The notes: generated from the sequence alone by a model not told the origin. Positions 1 through 11,301 are shown, counted from the stretch's first letter. The stretch: DNA of 64,000 nucleotides from Mycoplasmopsis iners ATCC 19705 (GCF_000701805.1 NZ_JNJW01000002.1:42402-106401); one strand, 5' to 3'. Translations and numbers: made by a program.

Positions 1-3000
1 GATAGAGATAAAGATGGTCAATTTACAAATGTAAAAGAAGCTTTATCTTCTCTTATTACTAGTTTTGATTTCAATTATTTCAATGGCAATTTCTCATCAG
101 TGATTGAAAGAAACAAAACAGATTATAAATATACTGTTGAATCTGAAAATGGACTTGTAGAAAATACACAACATTTCGTTTTACCAACATTTAATAAAAA
201 TGCTCTTATCGTTTTACTAGTTGAATCAATGTTCAATGTTTCAGGTTCAAGTAAAAGTTTTAAAAACAACATTATTAAATTATTCAACCTTTCAGATAAA
301 ACTACTGAAATAACTTACGACAACCAAACCATTTGAATTCCGGCAAATGATGATGAAAAATTATCATTATTTGACATTGTCAATGCAATAAGCGGTGGTG
401 GAATAACAACTACTAGTGCAAATAGCGCCGAAGAAACCAATGGTGTTAACACACCAACTTATGGTTATCAAAACTATAAATTGGCTTTAATAACTGAAAA
501 TATTTTGACAAAAGCTAAAAACATTAATGACTCTATAGTTTCGATAGATTTATTCAATAATGAAGAGTATAGCTTTATTAATAATTTCATTACAAAAGAA
601 AAAACAATTGATAAAAATCTTCTAATAACCAAAACTACTAATTTAAATAAATTTATTATGCAAACAATTGGTGGTTTTAATAAAGTTGAAGATCAAAGCA
701 AAAAAACTGGTGCAGACTTAATTAATGACTTAAGAATGTTTTATGGTGGTTCGGCATTTAAATTAACACTTAAGACATTAATTAATCAATTGATTCCTTT
801 CACTGTTTCTGATCCATTCATTATTGGTGATCAAGCATTCTCTATTTACACTCCTTATTTAAGTATGTATCAAGTTCTTGACGCTAATCAAACTGAAACA
901 AATAAATTTGTAAGAGATTTCTTGGACTTATCTATCAGTGCTGAAATGTTAAAATTAAGTCAAGAAGCAGACGTAAATGCTAATATTCCATTTAATACAT
1001 CAACAGAATTTTATTTAAATAAATTTTTATCAAATCCTAATGATGTTACTTTATTTAATCAAGATGAAAATGGCAATTTTATAAATCCATTAATTGCTCA
1101 ATTTGTTGAAAACAACCCTAAATTTAAAAAATATGTTGAGAATAATAAAATTCAGTTAATTGTACAACTCGGTTATATTGGTCAAAGTGCTAAATATAGT
1201 GCCATTAGTTCTGAAAACCCTGCAACAGCTTCTTATTATGTTGCTATTAACAGTTTTTATGAAAATTATTTATCATCTTCTGAATTTTTTGCAATAAGAG
1301 AAGATTCTGTTTTAATTGCTAACTCAATTAATCGTTTCTTACCATTAGAATTCGTTGGCATTTCAAGTTCACTTCTTAACCCTGTGCTAAGATTATCATT
1401 CCCTGAAATAGCTATTGCTTATTTAGCAGTACAAAGACCTAATAATAATCAAGCTGATTTAATAAATGGTAATTTAGCATACTTGGTTATGGATAAATTG
1501 GCTAATTTAGAACAATTAGGTACTCGTAATTCAAGCCAAAACATATTATTTAAACAATTATTAGACAGTTTCCAAAGCATACCTTCAGTAAGCAAGCCAA
1601 TTAACTGAAGTGAAACAAGAAACCTTGTAATTGATGCAAATTATTTTAATTATTTAAATAGTTTAAATGTTCCATCAGTTTTTGATATTAACTTGCTTAA
1701 ATTACAATATGATGCTATAACTTCAATTCTAGAAGAATCTGTAATTAATGGAGTTGTTTTCGATAACCCTCGTTCATACTTGGCTAAAGTAAATTTTGCT
1801 TACTTAGCAAACAATAATAAATCAATATTTAGCGGTGAGATTCCAAATAATCCGGCCACTGTTGCCAAGTTCATTAATTCATTAGATGACAAATACACAA
1901 TAAATATTAATGGTATTAAATTTGTAATTATTGGTGTTGAAACTACAGTTGATTATATGTATCCTGTACTTGATGAAAACAATCTTCAAGTTAATACTAC
2001 AAACCAAGCATTGGTATATGTAAACGAACAAGGTTTCCAAAGAGTTAAAAATGCTTATGCAACCAATGTTGTTAAAGAAGCATTATTACTTAAAAAGCCA
2101 AGCAACATTAAAAACATTAATACATTTAAAAATGAAATTAAAGAAATCGTCGAAAATGCTATTCCTAATAATAACAATTTAGAAAGAGTGTTTTTAACAG
2201 ATGAAATTGACACAATTAACCCTGAAAGATCAATTAGAATTACGGCTATTACTAAAGTAATTGAAGGTATAAGTTTAACTACTTCAGCTCTTGTTCTATT
2301 ATTTAGCTTCTTAGTTATTGTTTCTATTATTTTCATTATTAAAAGATATATTGCATCTAAAAATAAAGCTCTTGGTATTTTGATTGCTCAAGGTTATTCA
2401 CCAACACAAATCGCAGCTTCATTAACTGTTTTTGCAATAGTAACTGCAATTATCGGTGGCATACTAGGTTATGTTGTTGGTAACAAGCTTCAATTTGTTG
2501 TTTTAGATACATTCTCTGCGTATTGAACGCTACCTAAAAACACATTGATGTTTAATCCTATAGTTGCCTTCTTTACAGTAACCACGCCTTGATTAATAAT
2601 GTCTATTATTATTTATTTAGTAACAATTATCACTCTTAGAATTAAGCCATTGAACTTAATAAATGATAGTTCATCACTACCAAAAAGTAAATTCTTTACA
2701 GTCTACAATAAAATGATTAGAAAATTTGGTGTAAAAACTAGATTCTCATATATTTTGTCATATATTGGTATTTGAAAATTAATTTCATTTATGGTTTCTA
2801 TTGTTCTGGTTACATCTGCATCGCTATTCGGTTTAGCCAACAGAGGCGTGTTCAATGATACGATTAATGCAACATATGAAAATAGAAATTATAAATTTAA
2901 AATGGATTTAGAGACACCAACTACTGAAGCTGGAGTATTCAAAACTTATAATGCATCTCATTTAGAAAATCTTATTTATACTCCTATAGGTACACTTAAT

Positions 3001-4932
3001 GAAACTCTTGCAACCAAACAAGATTATTTAAAACCAGGTTATTCATCAATTATTAACTTTAATAATGCAAATGGAAATCCAAGTGTGTTAGATCCACATG
3101 TAACCTCTCAATTCTCATTGGATATTAATATTAATAGCGCTATTTCTATTAATCCATGAGAGGTATCTTATAATTCAATGCCTGACACTCAAAAAGGTAG
3201 AATAAACACTATTAGAAATGCAGTTGGTTTCGAACTACAATGAACACAAAATAATCAAGTAGTAGACGGTAAGACTTATAAATTTGTTTACTATCCATCG
3301 ACTCATGAATATTTACTTGAAAATATTGATAATCCTAATGATAAACTCGACTACTTTGTCTATAAACAAGGCGCATTAGAATCACAAGGTCATTTTAGAT
3401 ATGCTAAATATGACGGTGAAAACTATAATATTGTAAACATAACAACAGAAGATAGAGATAAATATCGTCAATTCTTAGTTGAAGGTTATAGACAAATCTT
3501 TAATATGGTTGAAAATGAAAAACTTCACGGCATCACTGATGAAGATTATGCCAAATATATGGAAAGAAGTTTATTGTCAACTCGTGGCGAAAAAGTTCAA
3601 GTTCAAAAAAGTAAATTCTTTGAAAAAACAGTAAACGATTACTACATTAGTTTTAGTGGTGTTTTATTTGATGATTCAACTGATGAAACTTATTCATATG
3701 CTAAAACTGAAAAAGGAAACCTTTACGGGTTCAAATCTGATAGTAAATTTATTAAGTTAAAAGATTTAAATAACATTGACTTAGTGGAAGCTATGTCTAA
3801 ATTTGAAATTGATCCTATCGATCCTGTTTATCCATTAGTTATAAACCATGTTGCAGCAAATAAATATAAACTTAAAGTTAATGATTTAGTGACATTTACC
3901 CCTCAAAATCATGTAAATAGATATATTGATAAAATAACTGGCGAACAAAGCGCACAAGAATATAAATTTAAAGTTATTGGAATAAACTCAACTTATATTA
4001 ATCAAGAATTATTAACAACTCAAGAAATAGTTAATGAAATGATTGGTATCAATAACATTGTTCCTACTGAGCTTAAAAATAATGGTTATGTACCATTCAA
4101 TGGTATATTAACTAACAATGAAATACCAAGCCAACTTTTATCATCAACAGCTTTATACTCAACAAGTAATTATTGACCAATTATTACCTCATTTGAAGGC
4201 GGAACAGAAGCTGAAAGAGAAAATATTTATCAACAATTATTTGACTATAAAAAAGATGAAAATGGTAAATTCAATGGTTTATTTATAAATAATTTAATTA
4301 ATGCTGGAATATCAAGTGAAAAAGCTCTTGAAATATTAAGTGATTTCATTAGCAACGGAATTAAAAATCCTAACGACACAATTGAAGCAGTCTATGAAAA
4401 TGGTAAAAGTACTGCTGGAGACATAATTAATAATTTTGCCAAAATTCACAATAACACTCTTTACTCATTAGTAGTTACATCAATTGATTCGAAAGATATT
4501 GAAGTTGGCTTCACTGTTCAAATTGGTGAAACAGTAAACAACATAACAATAGGTATAATTGCTATTACGTTATTGATATCATTAACAATATTAATAATTA
4601 TTTCTACAATTATGATTGCTGAAAACAGAAGAAACATTGCTGTGTGATCTATACTAGGTTACACAGAAAAAGAAAGACTTAGAATGTTCTTCTCTATCTT
4701 TATTCCATTTATTGCGCTTGCTATTGCTATTTCAATACCAATGGTGTTATTCTTAATTTATGCATTTAATACCTTTATGTTATCAGTTGGTTCGATTGTC
4801 TTAATGCTTTCGCTCAAATGAACACATGTTTTAGGTATTTCACTTGTTGTGCTATTAGTATTCTTCTCAACAACTTTAATTACATGATTCTCAATTAGTA
4901 AAATGAAAGCAGTTCAATTATTGAAAGGTTAA
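1..4932 (+). CDS. Large FtsX-type ABC transporter permease (5' end missing)
   Basis: The reading frame is open from the first base to the TAA at 4930-4932 if TGA is Trp, giving 1643 visible residues; the start lies outside the window. Hydrophobic segments cluster near residues 755-840, 860-880, 925-940 and again at 1515-1640, with long hydrophilic, presumably extracellular, stretches between them. The last block contains a typical FtsX/MacB-type turn (VWSILGYTEKERLRMFFS). Size, architecture and the ATPase gene 2 bases downstream match the MG468/MG467-type ABC system of mycoplasmas. It is likely a membrane complex moving lipid or lipoprotein-type cargo; the substrate is not known. Family assignment is firm, function inferred. 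Confidence 0.85.
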
Positions 4933-4934
4933 TT

Positions 4935-5924
4935 ATGAAAAAACAAACAAATAACAATACAAAAAACAAAAAGAATAAAGTTTCTGTTTTTAAACAAGAA
5001 CAAATAGTTGAATCGCATACTAAAGAATGAGAACTACCTAAAGAATTTAAAAAAGAAAAAATAACTAGAAAAAATGTAGTTCAATTTTTGTCTAAGTTCC
5101 CTGAAATTAGAAAAAATGTCATTGTTCCTAAAAAAATAAGTAAGCTTTTAAATAAAATCGGAAACAAAAAACGCCCTAAACCTAAAAATGCTAAATTCTC
5201 CAATGCTGAAAATAATATTATTGAAGTTAAAAATGTTTCAAAATATTATGTTAACGGCAATGAAGTAAGCAAAGTTTTAGATAATGTTTCTGTAGAAATT
5301 AAAACAGGTGAAATTATTTTAATTTTTGGTGTTTCCGGAGGCGGAAAATCAACGCTTTTAAATTTAATTTCTGGTCTAGATAGGCCAAGTTCAGGTGACA
5401 TAATTGTTTGTGATTATAATTTGCCTTATTTATCAAATAGTAAATTAACTATGTTTAGAAGAAGATTTGTAAGCTTCATTTTCCAAAGCTATAATCTTCT
5501 TGATAATTTAAGTGCCTATGATAATGCTGAAACAGGAGCATATTTACAAAAAGACCTAAATCGCCGAGTTAATATAGTAGAATTATTCAAAAACTTTGAA
5601 TTAACTGAAGAAATGAATAAGTTCCCAGCACAATTATCTGGTGGTCAACAACAACGTGTTTCAATTATTCGTGCTTTAGCAAAAAACGCTCCAATAGTGT
5701 TTGCCGACGAACCAACAGGTGCTTTAGATACTGGAACTTCTCAAATCGTTCTTAAAACATTATTTGATATTAATCAAACTAATAACACAACAGTTATAAT
5801 GGTTAGTCACGACCCTAAAATTAAGCCAATGGCAAATAAAATTATTACAATTGCCGAAGGTAAAATTCAAAAAATCGAGACAAATGAAAAACCATTACAT
5901 CCGGATAACTTTTATAAAGAATAA
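4935..5924 (+). CDS. ABC transporter ATP-binding protein (MG467-like)
   Basis: A 329-residue ATPase encoded 2 bases after the permease stop, so the two form one transcription unit. Residues 1-90 are a Lys-rich N-terminal extension. The nucleotide-binding domain then shows Walker A (GVSGGGKST), a Q-loop (FIFQSYN), the signature LSGGQQQR, Walker B (PIVFADEPTG) and the switch His in MVSHDP. This is the MacB/LolD-like subfamily that pairs with FtsX-type permeases. The start ATG at 4935 is the only one compatible with the spacing. A terminator follows directly. The N-terminal extension is longer than in bacterial LolD proteins and may be lineage specific. Confidence 0.9.
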
Positions 5925-5925
5925 G

Positions 5926-5948
5926 AAAGCCGTTTTCGGCTTTTTTAT
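5926..5948 (+). terminator. Rho-independent terminator of the ABC operon
   Basis: Stem AAAGCCG / CGGCTTT with a short T-rich loop followed by a T run, starting 2 bases after the ATPase stop. Confidence 0.9.
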
Positions 5949-6207
5949 TTGCATTTTGGTTAATTAGGCCGCTAAGTCCTTTAAGAGCAAGTCGGCTTCT
6001 TTAATAATGCAATATATTAAACAATCTAAAAAATTTTAAACATATAACTCCGATTCCAATAATCGTTGTTCGTCTTTTCCTCCTTTCATTTCAACTAAGC
6101 TAATATTTAGGAAAAAATTAAAAAAAGGAAAAAATATGAAAAAAAACTCGCTTTGTTCACAATTAATAAATTTGTCTTTTTGGACTCTTAATATTAAACA
6201 AATTGCA
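5949..6207. other. Intergenic region without a convincing gene
   Basis: This stretch has no long reading frame. A possible 33-codon ORF begins at ATG 6136 behind an AAAGGA-like sequence and runs into the next terminator. On the minus strand a 17-codon ATG frame (MKGGKDEQRLLESELYV) ends near 6041; its composition looks coding-like but it is too short to name. No structured RNA was recognised. Confidence 0.4.
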
Positions 6208-6237
6208 AAAAAATGAACAAGTTTCCTTGTCCATTTT
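6208..6237 (-). terminator. Bidirectional terminator-like hairpin
   Basis: Inverted repeat around GAACAAG/CTTGTCC, flanked by A runs on the left and T runs on the right, lying 8 bases beyond the stop of the minus-strand membrane protein gene. It could serve either strand. Confidence 0.65.
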
Positions 6238-6244
6238 TAATAAA

Positions 6245-6673
6245 TTATTTTAAATCTTCACTACTTGGCTCTTCTAATAATTCCAAGTATTTAATAGGAT
6301 ATCTAACAAAAAACATTATTGCTCAAACTTTAATTTTCTTTTTAATATTAGCTTCGTTTTGTTCTTTTTCAATAGCTCTTAAGGCTAACATATTAAATAT
6401 TATTCCAATAAGATAATAAATACTTAAAATTGTAACTAATGAGAATATAGCTAAAAAAACTATAACTAATACTAAGTTATTATCATTTTGCACACTTGAT
6501 CTTCTAACTAAAGCTACAATGCCTACTATGGTTATTATCAAACCAAAAAATAAGCTTACAAAACCTATTCTGAATAATGTAAATAATCTTGATTTAAAAA
6601 AACTTAAGTTAGAATGATAAACTTTGTTTCAAGCTTCAACTTTTTCGTTTAATGAATATTTATTTTTAATCAT
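6245..6673 (-). CDS. Hypothetical membrane protein, two transmembrane segments
   Basis: A 142-residue protein. Residues 1-30 are hydrophilic, two long hydrophobic segments follow (about residues 35-57 and 68-92), and the remainder is charged and cytoplasmic-looking. I do not recognise the family. The ATG overlaps the end of rbgA by 8 bases, so translation is probably coupled and the gene is the last of the trmL-to-rbgA cluster. It contains two in-frame TGA (Trp) codons. A role connected to ribosome assembly is not implied by the sequence itself. Confidence 0.75.
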
Positions 6674-7514
6674 ATGTAACTCCTTTTAAATCTCTAACTC
6701 AGGTAATAAATTCTTTATAAATTCTTGTAAAGTCGGGTTTATTATTTATCCGATAACCCTTTTTTATAGCTATTTCAGCAAAAATATTGTAAGCTTTAGC
6801 CTCGTCAATTTCTCTATCAGTAACGGCAACATTAAAATGACTATTTAATTTGTCTAAATAATATTGACAAATGATTTTTAAGTAATTATCAGCTAAAAAT
6901 CTAAGTGGAAAAATGCTTGTTTCAATCGAGCCTATCATTGCCAATTTAACGGCCGCTTCTTGATCTGTTAATTTAGGAAGCAAAATTCCAGGGGTGTCCA
7001 TAAAATAAATATCATCGACAGCTACTCATTTTTTAACCCTTGTTACACCGGGCTGATTAGCCACTTTTAAGCTTTTCTTTTGTGAAACTAAATTGATTAA
7101 GGTGCTTTTGCCAGCATTTGGCACACCCATGACAAATACTCTTATTTTGGTTAATAAAAAGCCTTTTTCTCTTTCTCTAGCAATCTTATTTTTCATTAAG
7201 TCTTTGACAGCTTTAATAATTTGCAACCTTGCTTTGTGTTGTTTTAAGTCTAATCAAAGCACTTTAGAACCCGCAAATCTTTTTTGAATAAGTTCTTTTT
7301 TGCTCTTATCCATTAAATCAACTTTAGTAATCACAAATAATCTAGGTTTTTGTGGTGCAATACTATCAAAATCTTCATTGTATGAACTAATTGGGCATCT
7401 AGCATCAAGAACAATAATGAATAAGTCAGCTATTGAAACATTTTCTTTGATTTCTCTAGTTGCCTTAGCCATATGACCAGGATATCAATTAATTAAAGTT
7501 TGTTCTTCAGCCAT
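6666..7514 (-). CDS. rbgA: Ribosome biogenesis GTPase RbgA (YlqF)
   Basis: A circularly permuted GTPase of 282 residues that acts late in assembly of the 50S subunit. The N terminus has the family motif WYPGHMAKA. G4 (TKVD, 63-66) precedes G1 (GVPNAGKST, 130-138), followed by PGVT and the G3 motif DTPG. This motif order is diagnostic of the YlqF/YawG group. Three in-frame TGA codons are read as Trp. The start ATG lies 1 base after the stop of the DivIVA-like gene. The C-terminal helical domain is present, so the gene looks intact. Confidence 0.93.
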
Positions 7515-7515
7515 T

Positions 7516-7752
7516 TTATTCTCCTATTTTAATTTTGAGTTCTAAAACTGTTTTTTCAAGTTCATTAATTTTGTTGTTATATTGAATTTGAATTTCTTTG
7601 GTGCTTTTTTTATAACTACTAAATTCATTGGCTAATTCGTCATATAGTTTTGCTAGTTCATTGAGTAAAATATCAACATCATGAGCAGAATAACCATTAA
7701 ATTCGCGACTAAAATTATTTGTTGTAATTAGCTTGTGAAACTTGTCTTTCAT
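7516..7752 (-). CDS. DivIVA/GpsB-like coiled-coil protein
   Basis: A short protein of 78 residues (83 if the ATG at 7767 is used instead). The N terminus reads like the DivIVA lipid-binding domain: residues FSREFNGYSAHDVDILLNEL match the conserved F..GY...DVD.FL pattern. The rest is a predicted coiled coil (ELANEFSSYKKSTKEIQ...). Full DivIVA is about 160 residues, so this is a GpsB-sized form that might mark membrane curvature or a cell pole. I prefer 7752 because AGG precedes it at suitable spacing and the family motif then begins near residue 13. It lies between trmH and rbgA, almost touching both. Confidence 0.75.
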   Translation of the reverse strand: MKDKFHKLITTNNFSREFNGYSAHDVDILLNELAKLYDELANEFSSYKKSTKEIQIQYNNKINELEKTVLELKIKIGE

Positions 7753-7759
7753 AAATGAC

Positions 7760-8476
7760 CTACCCATTATAAATTTTATTTAAAATAATGCCGCTAGCAA
7801 CAGCTACATTTAAACTTTCAAAATCAATTGGAATATAAATTTTAGCATCACAAAGTTCATATAATTGTTTGTTTATACCTTGACCTTCATTACCTAAAAT
7901 AATTACCAATTTATCTTTTTTATAGTTATATTGGCTAAAATTAATACTATCTTTATCTAATGATGTTGCTAATAAACAATAACCTTTTTGCTTAAGTTCT
8001 TTTAAGGGCGCATAACTATCTTGAATTTTAATAATATTAAGATCAAAAAGCGCTCCTTGGGTTGATCTAATGATTTTGTCATTATAAACATTAACATTAG
8101 TAAATAAAGTATCAAAACCAAAAGCACGCATATTCCTGATAATTGTGCCAACATTACCAGGATCTTGTACGTTGTCCAAAAAGACTATTTTATTGCCTAT
8201 TTCGACTTTTTGAGGCTTATGGCAAAGTGCAATAACACCTTCGGGATTTTGCAAAGTTGTTAAAGACTTTAAAACATTGTCAGTAATTTTAGTAGCTTGA
8301 GAATAAGTGTTTTTGCTATCTAATTCATAAATTTCAATTACTAAATTCTGTTTAAGTGCTTCTTCGACCAAATGGTAATTTTCAACTAAAAAGAATTCTG
8401 ATTTATTGTCTCTTTTAATGGCTTTAAGTTTTTTAACTTTGTCATTTTGCACACTAGAAATGAGGTTATTGCGCAT
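7760..8476 (-). CDS. TrmH/SpoU family RNA 2'-O-methyltransferase
   Basis: A 238-residue SPOUT methyltransferase. An N-terminal substrate-binding domain (residues 1-75) is followed by the three SpoU motifs: motif 1 DNVQDPGNVGTIIRN, motif 2 VIILGNEGQGI and motif 3 IPIDFESLNVAVASGI. The family transfers a methyl group from SAM to a ribose 2'-OH, usually a guanosine in 23S rRNA (RlmB/TsnR type); the target here is not determined. The start overlaps the end of trmL by 11 bases. Confidence 0.88.
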   Translation of the reverse strand: MRNNLISSVQNDKVKKLKAIKRDNKSEFFLVENYHLVEEALKQNLVIEIYELDSKNTYSQATKITDNVLKSLTTLQNPEGVIALCHKPQKVEIGNKIVFLDNVQDPGNVGTIIRNMRAFGFDTLFTNVNVYNDKIIRSTQGALFDLNIIKIQDSYAPLKELKQKGYCLLATSLDKDSINFSQYNYKKDKLVIILGNEGQGINKQLYELCDAKIYIPIDFESLNVAVASGIILNKIYNG

Positions 8477-9005
8477 GTTCCTTTAATTCCTTCAAGAAGT
8501 CTTTGCCTTTTTGAACTTCATATTTGCTTAAATCCTTGAAATCTAATTGTTTCATAATTTCATAGCCAACAATTGCCACTGTATTTGCTAAATTAATTGA
8601 TCTCATGCTTGAAACCATAGGGATTCTTAAGCATCTATCTAAATGTTTGAATAAGATTTCTTTGTCAATTCCAGTTGATTCTTTACCAAACATTACTCAA
8701 ATTTCACCATTTTGTTCATAATGTTGCTTGTAGTCAATGTCTGAATAAGTTATTTCGCCATATCTTGTTAAATAATATATGTGTTTATCGCCATATAGTT
8801 TATGAAAATCAGCATAAGAAGCATGAACTTCATGTCTAATATCGCTTAATAATCTACCCGCTGCAGGACGAGATAAATGTTTTGGATCTAAATCAAAAGC
8901 AATCGGTTTAATAATGTGTAATTTAGCACCTAAGGCATAACAAGTTCTAATAATATTACCTGTGTTTGGTGAAATTTCTGGTTCGAATAAAACAATATTT
9001 AGCAT
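8466..9005 (-). CDS. trmL: tRNA (cytidine(34)-2'-O)-methyltransferase TrmL
   Basis: A 179-residue minimal SPOUT enzyme without an extra RNA-binding domain, as in TrmL (COG0219). It begins MLNIVLFEPEISPNTGNIIR, the family's motif 1, and carries motif 2 (VMFGKESTGI) and motif 3 (RIPMVSSMRSINLANTVAI). It methylates the wobble base ribose of certain leucine tRNAs. An AAGGGGA-like ribosome-binding site precedes ATG 9005 and a TATATT box lies upstream, so this is probably the first gene of the minus-strand cluster. One TGA is read as Trp. Confidence 0.9.
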
Positions 9006-9099
9006 ACTTCCCCTTATTTGTATTTTTCAATATTCTAATATAATAGTAAAATTATTTAAATAATTATACTTTAATTACATTCATTGTATAGGAGTGGAT

Positions 9100-9360
9100 A
9101 TGAAAACAATGTTAGATATTATTTTAGATTATGCTAAAGTTCATTGCAATGGTCATGTATTTATTACATTTGACGAATTTTTTGGATCAGTTGAAAGTGA
9201 ATTAAAAGCAAAATGAGAACTTGAAGCAGAAGAAAAAAGCCTTTCATATGAACAAATTAGACTTAACAAAATTGGTGAATTATATCGTTTATTAACAGTA
9301 GATTCGCGTTTTGTAAGAAACGAACAAGGTAATTGATCAACCAGAATTGGCTTTAAATAA
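9100..9360 (+). CDS. rpoE: RNA polymerase delta subunit (HARE-HTH domain)
   Basis: An 86-residue protein matching the N-terminal domain of the delta subunit of firmicute RNA polymerase. The conserved end of that domain is visible as IGELYRLLTVDSRFVRNEQGNWSTR. The acidic C-terminal tail found in Bacillus delta is absent, which is the usual mollicute form. A strong ribosome-binding site (AGGAGTGG) sits 3-9 bases before ATG 9100. It is likely monocistronic because a terminator follows within 10 bases. Delta modulates promoter-complex stability; here that role is inferred from the family. Confidence 0.78.
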
Positions 9361-9368
9361 GAACAATT

Positions 9369-9400
9369 AGCGTATTTTTTCATAAAAAGTACGCTTTTTT
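9369..9400 (+). terminator. Terminator after rpoE
   Basis: Stem AGCGTA + T-run paired with A-run + TACGCT, then TTTTTT. Confidence 0.9.
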
Positions 9401-9431
9401 ATTTTTTGTAAATTAAGTTATTAAATGAGCT

Positions 9432-10016
9432 ATGAAGAACAAATGATTAATCAGTTTAATAACTATGTTTTCTTGATTTTTAACAAGCTGTTCAGCCAGA
9501 GAGTTTATTCCTTTAGAAAACATTGCTAATGTAAAAGCACATAGTGTTTATGATGGCGACACTTTTAAAGTTAAATTAGCTAGTCAAATTTATAGCATTC
9601 GCTTATTCGGGGTGGACTGCCCTGAAATGAATCGGCAGAATTTTTATGCACAAAAATGAGCAAATTTAGCAAAACAATTTACTGCTAAGTGATTAGAAGA
9701 AAAAGCTTTTAAAATAACTTATTTTACTGATGATGTTTATCAAAGAAAAGTTTGTTGCGTTTGTGATAATGACAATAACGAATTAGCCTATGAATTAGTT
9801 AAAAATGGCTATGCTATAGTTTCATATGTCGAGTTAAATAAAGCAAATGATATGTTTTATGTGGCTAATGAAAATTTAAAAGATTTGTATTATAAACTTA
9901 AAAAAATCGAGGGTTATGCTTTCAAGAATAAGCTAGGTTTGTGGTCTGATTATCAACATATTCAAGAAATATATGAGGCTGATAAAGTAAATAATTTAAG
10001 TATTTGAATGGATTAA
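9432..10016 (+). CDS. Secreted thermonuclease-type lipoprotein (SNase family)
   Basis: A 194-residue protein, broken up in the standard code by several Trp-TGA codons. A lipoprotein signal peptide ends in the lipobox LTSC with the modified Cys at 20. The SNase fold follows with YDGDT, RLFGVDCPE and YQRK, giving D43, R57, E65 and R105. These correspond in spacing to D21, R35, E43 and R87 of staphylococcal nuclease. It is probably a surface nuclease that degrades host nucleic acids to feed a cell unable to make nucleotides. The start at 9432 gives a proper signal peptide; the nearby ATG 9425 frame closes early. No clear ribosome-binding site is seen. Confidence 0.88.
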
Positions 10017-10071
10017 ATTTGACTTGAAAATATTAAGACTAAATTTTAAAACTTAATATTTAAATTTAATA

Positions 10072-10165
10072 TATAATACCAAGTGCAATTTAATATTGCC
10101 TCTTGCTAGTGGGAGAGAAAATTCAAAAGTATCGCTAGTACCACAATATCGAAAGGATAACGAAT
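10072..10165 (+). promoter_or_regulatory. Promoter and leader of the L11-L1 operon
   Basis: A TATAAT box at 10072-10077 is followed by an 80-base leader rich in possible pairing, with two GCTAGT elements (CTTGCTAGTGGGAG and TCGCTAGTACC). L1 autoregulation of the L11-L1 leader is known in other bacteria, so this may be its target; that is inference. A ribosome-binding site GAAAGGA precedes rplK. Confidence 0.55.
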
Positions 10166-10603
10166 ATGGCAAAATCAAAAGCTGATATCGTTCGTGTTCG
10201 TAAATTGCAATTTTTAGCTGGACAAGCTAAACCAGGACCTGCTTTAGCCGGTGTTGGTATTAACATGCCAGACTTTACAAGAGCATTTAACGACGCAACA
10301 AGGGAAAGAGGAAATGAACCTGTTCCTGTACAAATTACTGTTTACAAAGACAAATCATTCGAATTCAAATTATTTACAGCACCTGCAAGTTACAAATTAA
10401 AGCAAGCTGTCAAAGCTGCTAAAGGTAGTTCAAACGCTAAAACTACAAAAATTGCTTCAATTTCACTTGATCAATTAAGAGAAATTGCTGAATACAAATT
10501 ACCTGATTTAAACACTGACAATATTGAAGCTGCTATGAGAACTATTGCTGGAACTGCAAAACAAATGGGTATTACAGTTGAAGGCTTAGAAGGAGATAAA
10601 TAA
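10166..10603 (+). CDS. rplK: 50S ribosomal protein L11
   Basis: 145 residues, normal length. The N-terminal domain carries the conserved KLQFLAGQAKPGPALAGVGI loop that binds the GTPase-associated centre of 23S rRNA. The C-terminal domain includes AMRTIAGTAKQMGITVEG. Ribosome-binding site GAAAGGA lies 6-12 bases upstream of the ATG. The stop codon overlaps the rplA start by one base (TAATG), which couples the two genes. Confidence 0.97.
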   Translation: MAKSKADIVRVRKLQFLAGQAKPGPALAGVGINMPDFTRAFNDATRERGNEPVPVQITVYKDKSFEFKLFTAPASYKLKQAVKAAKGSSNAKTTKIASISLDQLREIAEYKLPDLNTDNIEAAMRTIAGTAKQMGITVEGLEGDK

Positions 10604-11298
10604 TGGCTTTCAAAGGCGGAAAGAAAATTAGAGCTGCTAGAGAATCATTTGACAAAACAATTGCTTATGATTTAAACGAAGCTTTAGAATTAGTTAAAAG
10701 AACTTCATATACAAAATTTGATGGTTCAGTTGAACTTGTTCTTAAATTAAACCTTGATGTTCGTAAAGCAGATCAACAATTACGTGGATCAGTATTATTA
10801 CCTAATGGTACAGGTAAATCAATTAGAGTTTTAGTAGTTACAAACAACCCAGAAAAACAAAAATTAGCTAAGGCAGCTGGTGCTGACCAAGTTGTTGACG
10901 GTTTAGAATTAGAAGGCAAAATTAAAGAAGATAACTTTGATTTTGATGTTATGGTTGCTGACCCAGCTATGATGCCTTTATTAGGTAAATATGGTAAAAA
11001 ATTAGGACCTAAAGGTCTTATGCCAAACCCTAAAACCGGTACAGTTACTCCAACACCTGAAAAAGCTGTTGAAGAACTTAAAAAAGGTAAAGCAAACTAT
11101 AGAACTGACAAAGCAGGTATCGTACACACCATGATTGGTAAAGTAAGTATGGACACTGATAAATTAGTTGAAAATGCAAATACAGTAATTAATTTAATCA
11201 AAAAACTTAAACCAGCAGCTGTTAAAGGTACATATGTACAAAACGTTGTTGTTACAGCAACAATGGCTCCTGGTGTTAAAGTAAAATTAGAAAAATAA
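10603..11298 (+). CDS. rplA: 50S ribosomal protein L1
   Basis: 231 residues, full length. The family signature GKYGKKLGPKGLMPNPKTGT is present and the protein begins with the usual KGGKKIRAARESFDKT region. L1 builds the mobile stalk at the E site and typically represses its own operon mRNA. It is encoded directly after L11 with a one-base overlap and followed by a terminator. Confidence 0.97.
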   Translation: MAFKGGKKIRAARESFDKTIAYDLNEALELVKRTSYTKFDGSVELVLKLNLDVRKADQQLRGSVLLPNGTGKSIRVLVVTNNPEKQKLAKAAGADQVVDGLELEGKIKEDNFDFDVMVADPAMMPLLGKYGKKLGPKGLMPNPKTGTVTPTPEKAVEELKKGKANYRTDKAGIVHTMIGKVSMDTDKLVENANTVINLIKKLKPAAVKGTYVQNVVVTATMAPGVKVKLEK

Positions 11299-11301
11299 TT
11301 C

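Noticed and set aside
2055..2336. A 93-codon minus-strand frame within the large ABC permease gene
   Set aside because: It lies fully antisense to the permease coding region and has no promoter or ribosome-binding site.
9425..9529. ATG 9425 as the start of the nuclease gene
   Set aside because: That frame closes at TAA after 34 codons; the frame from 9432 yields a lipoprotein signal and the complete SNase motifs.
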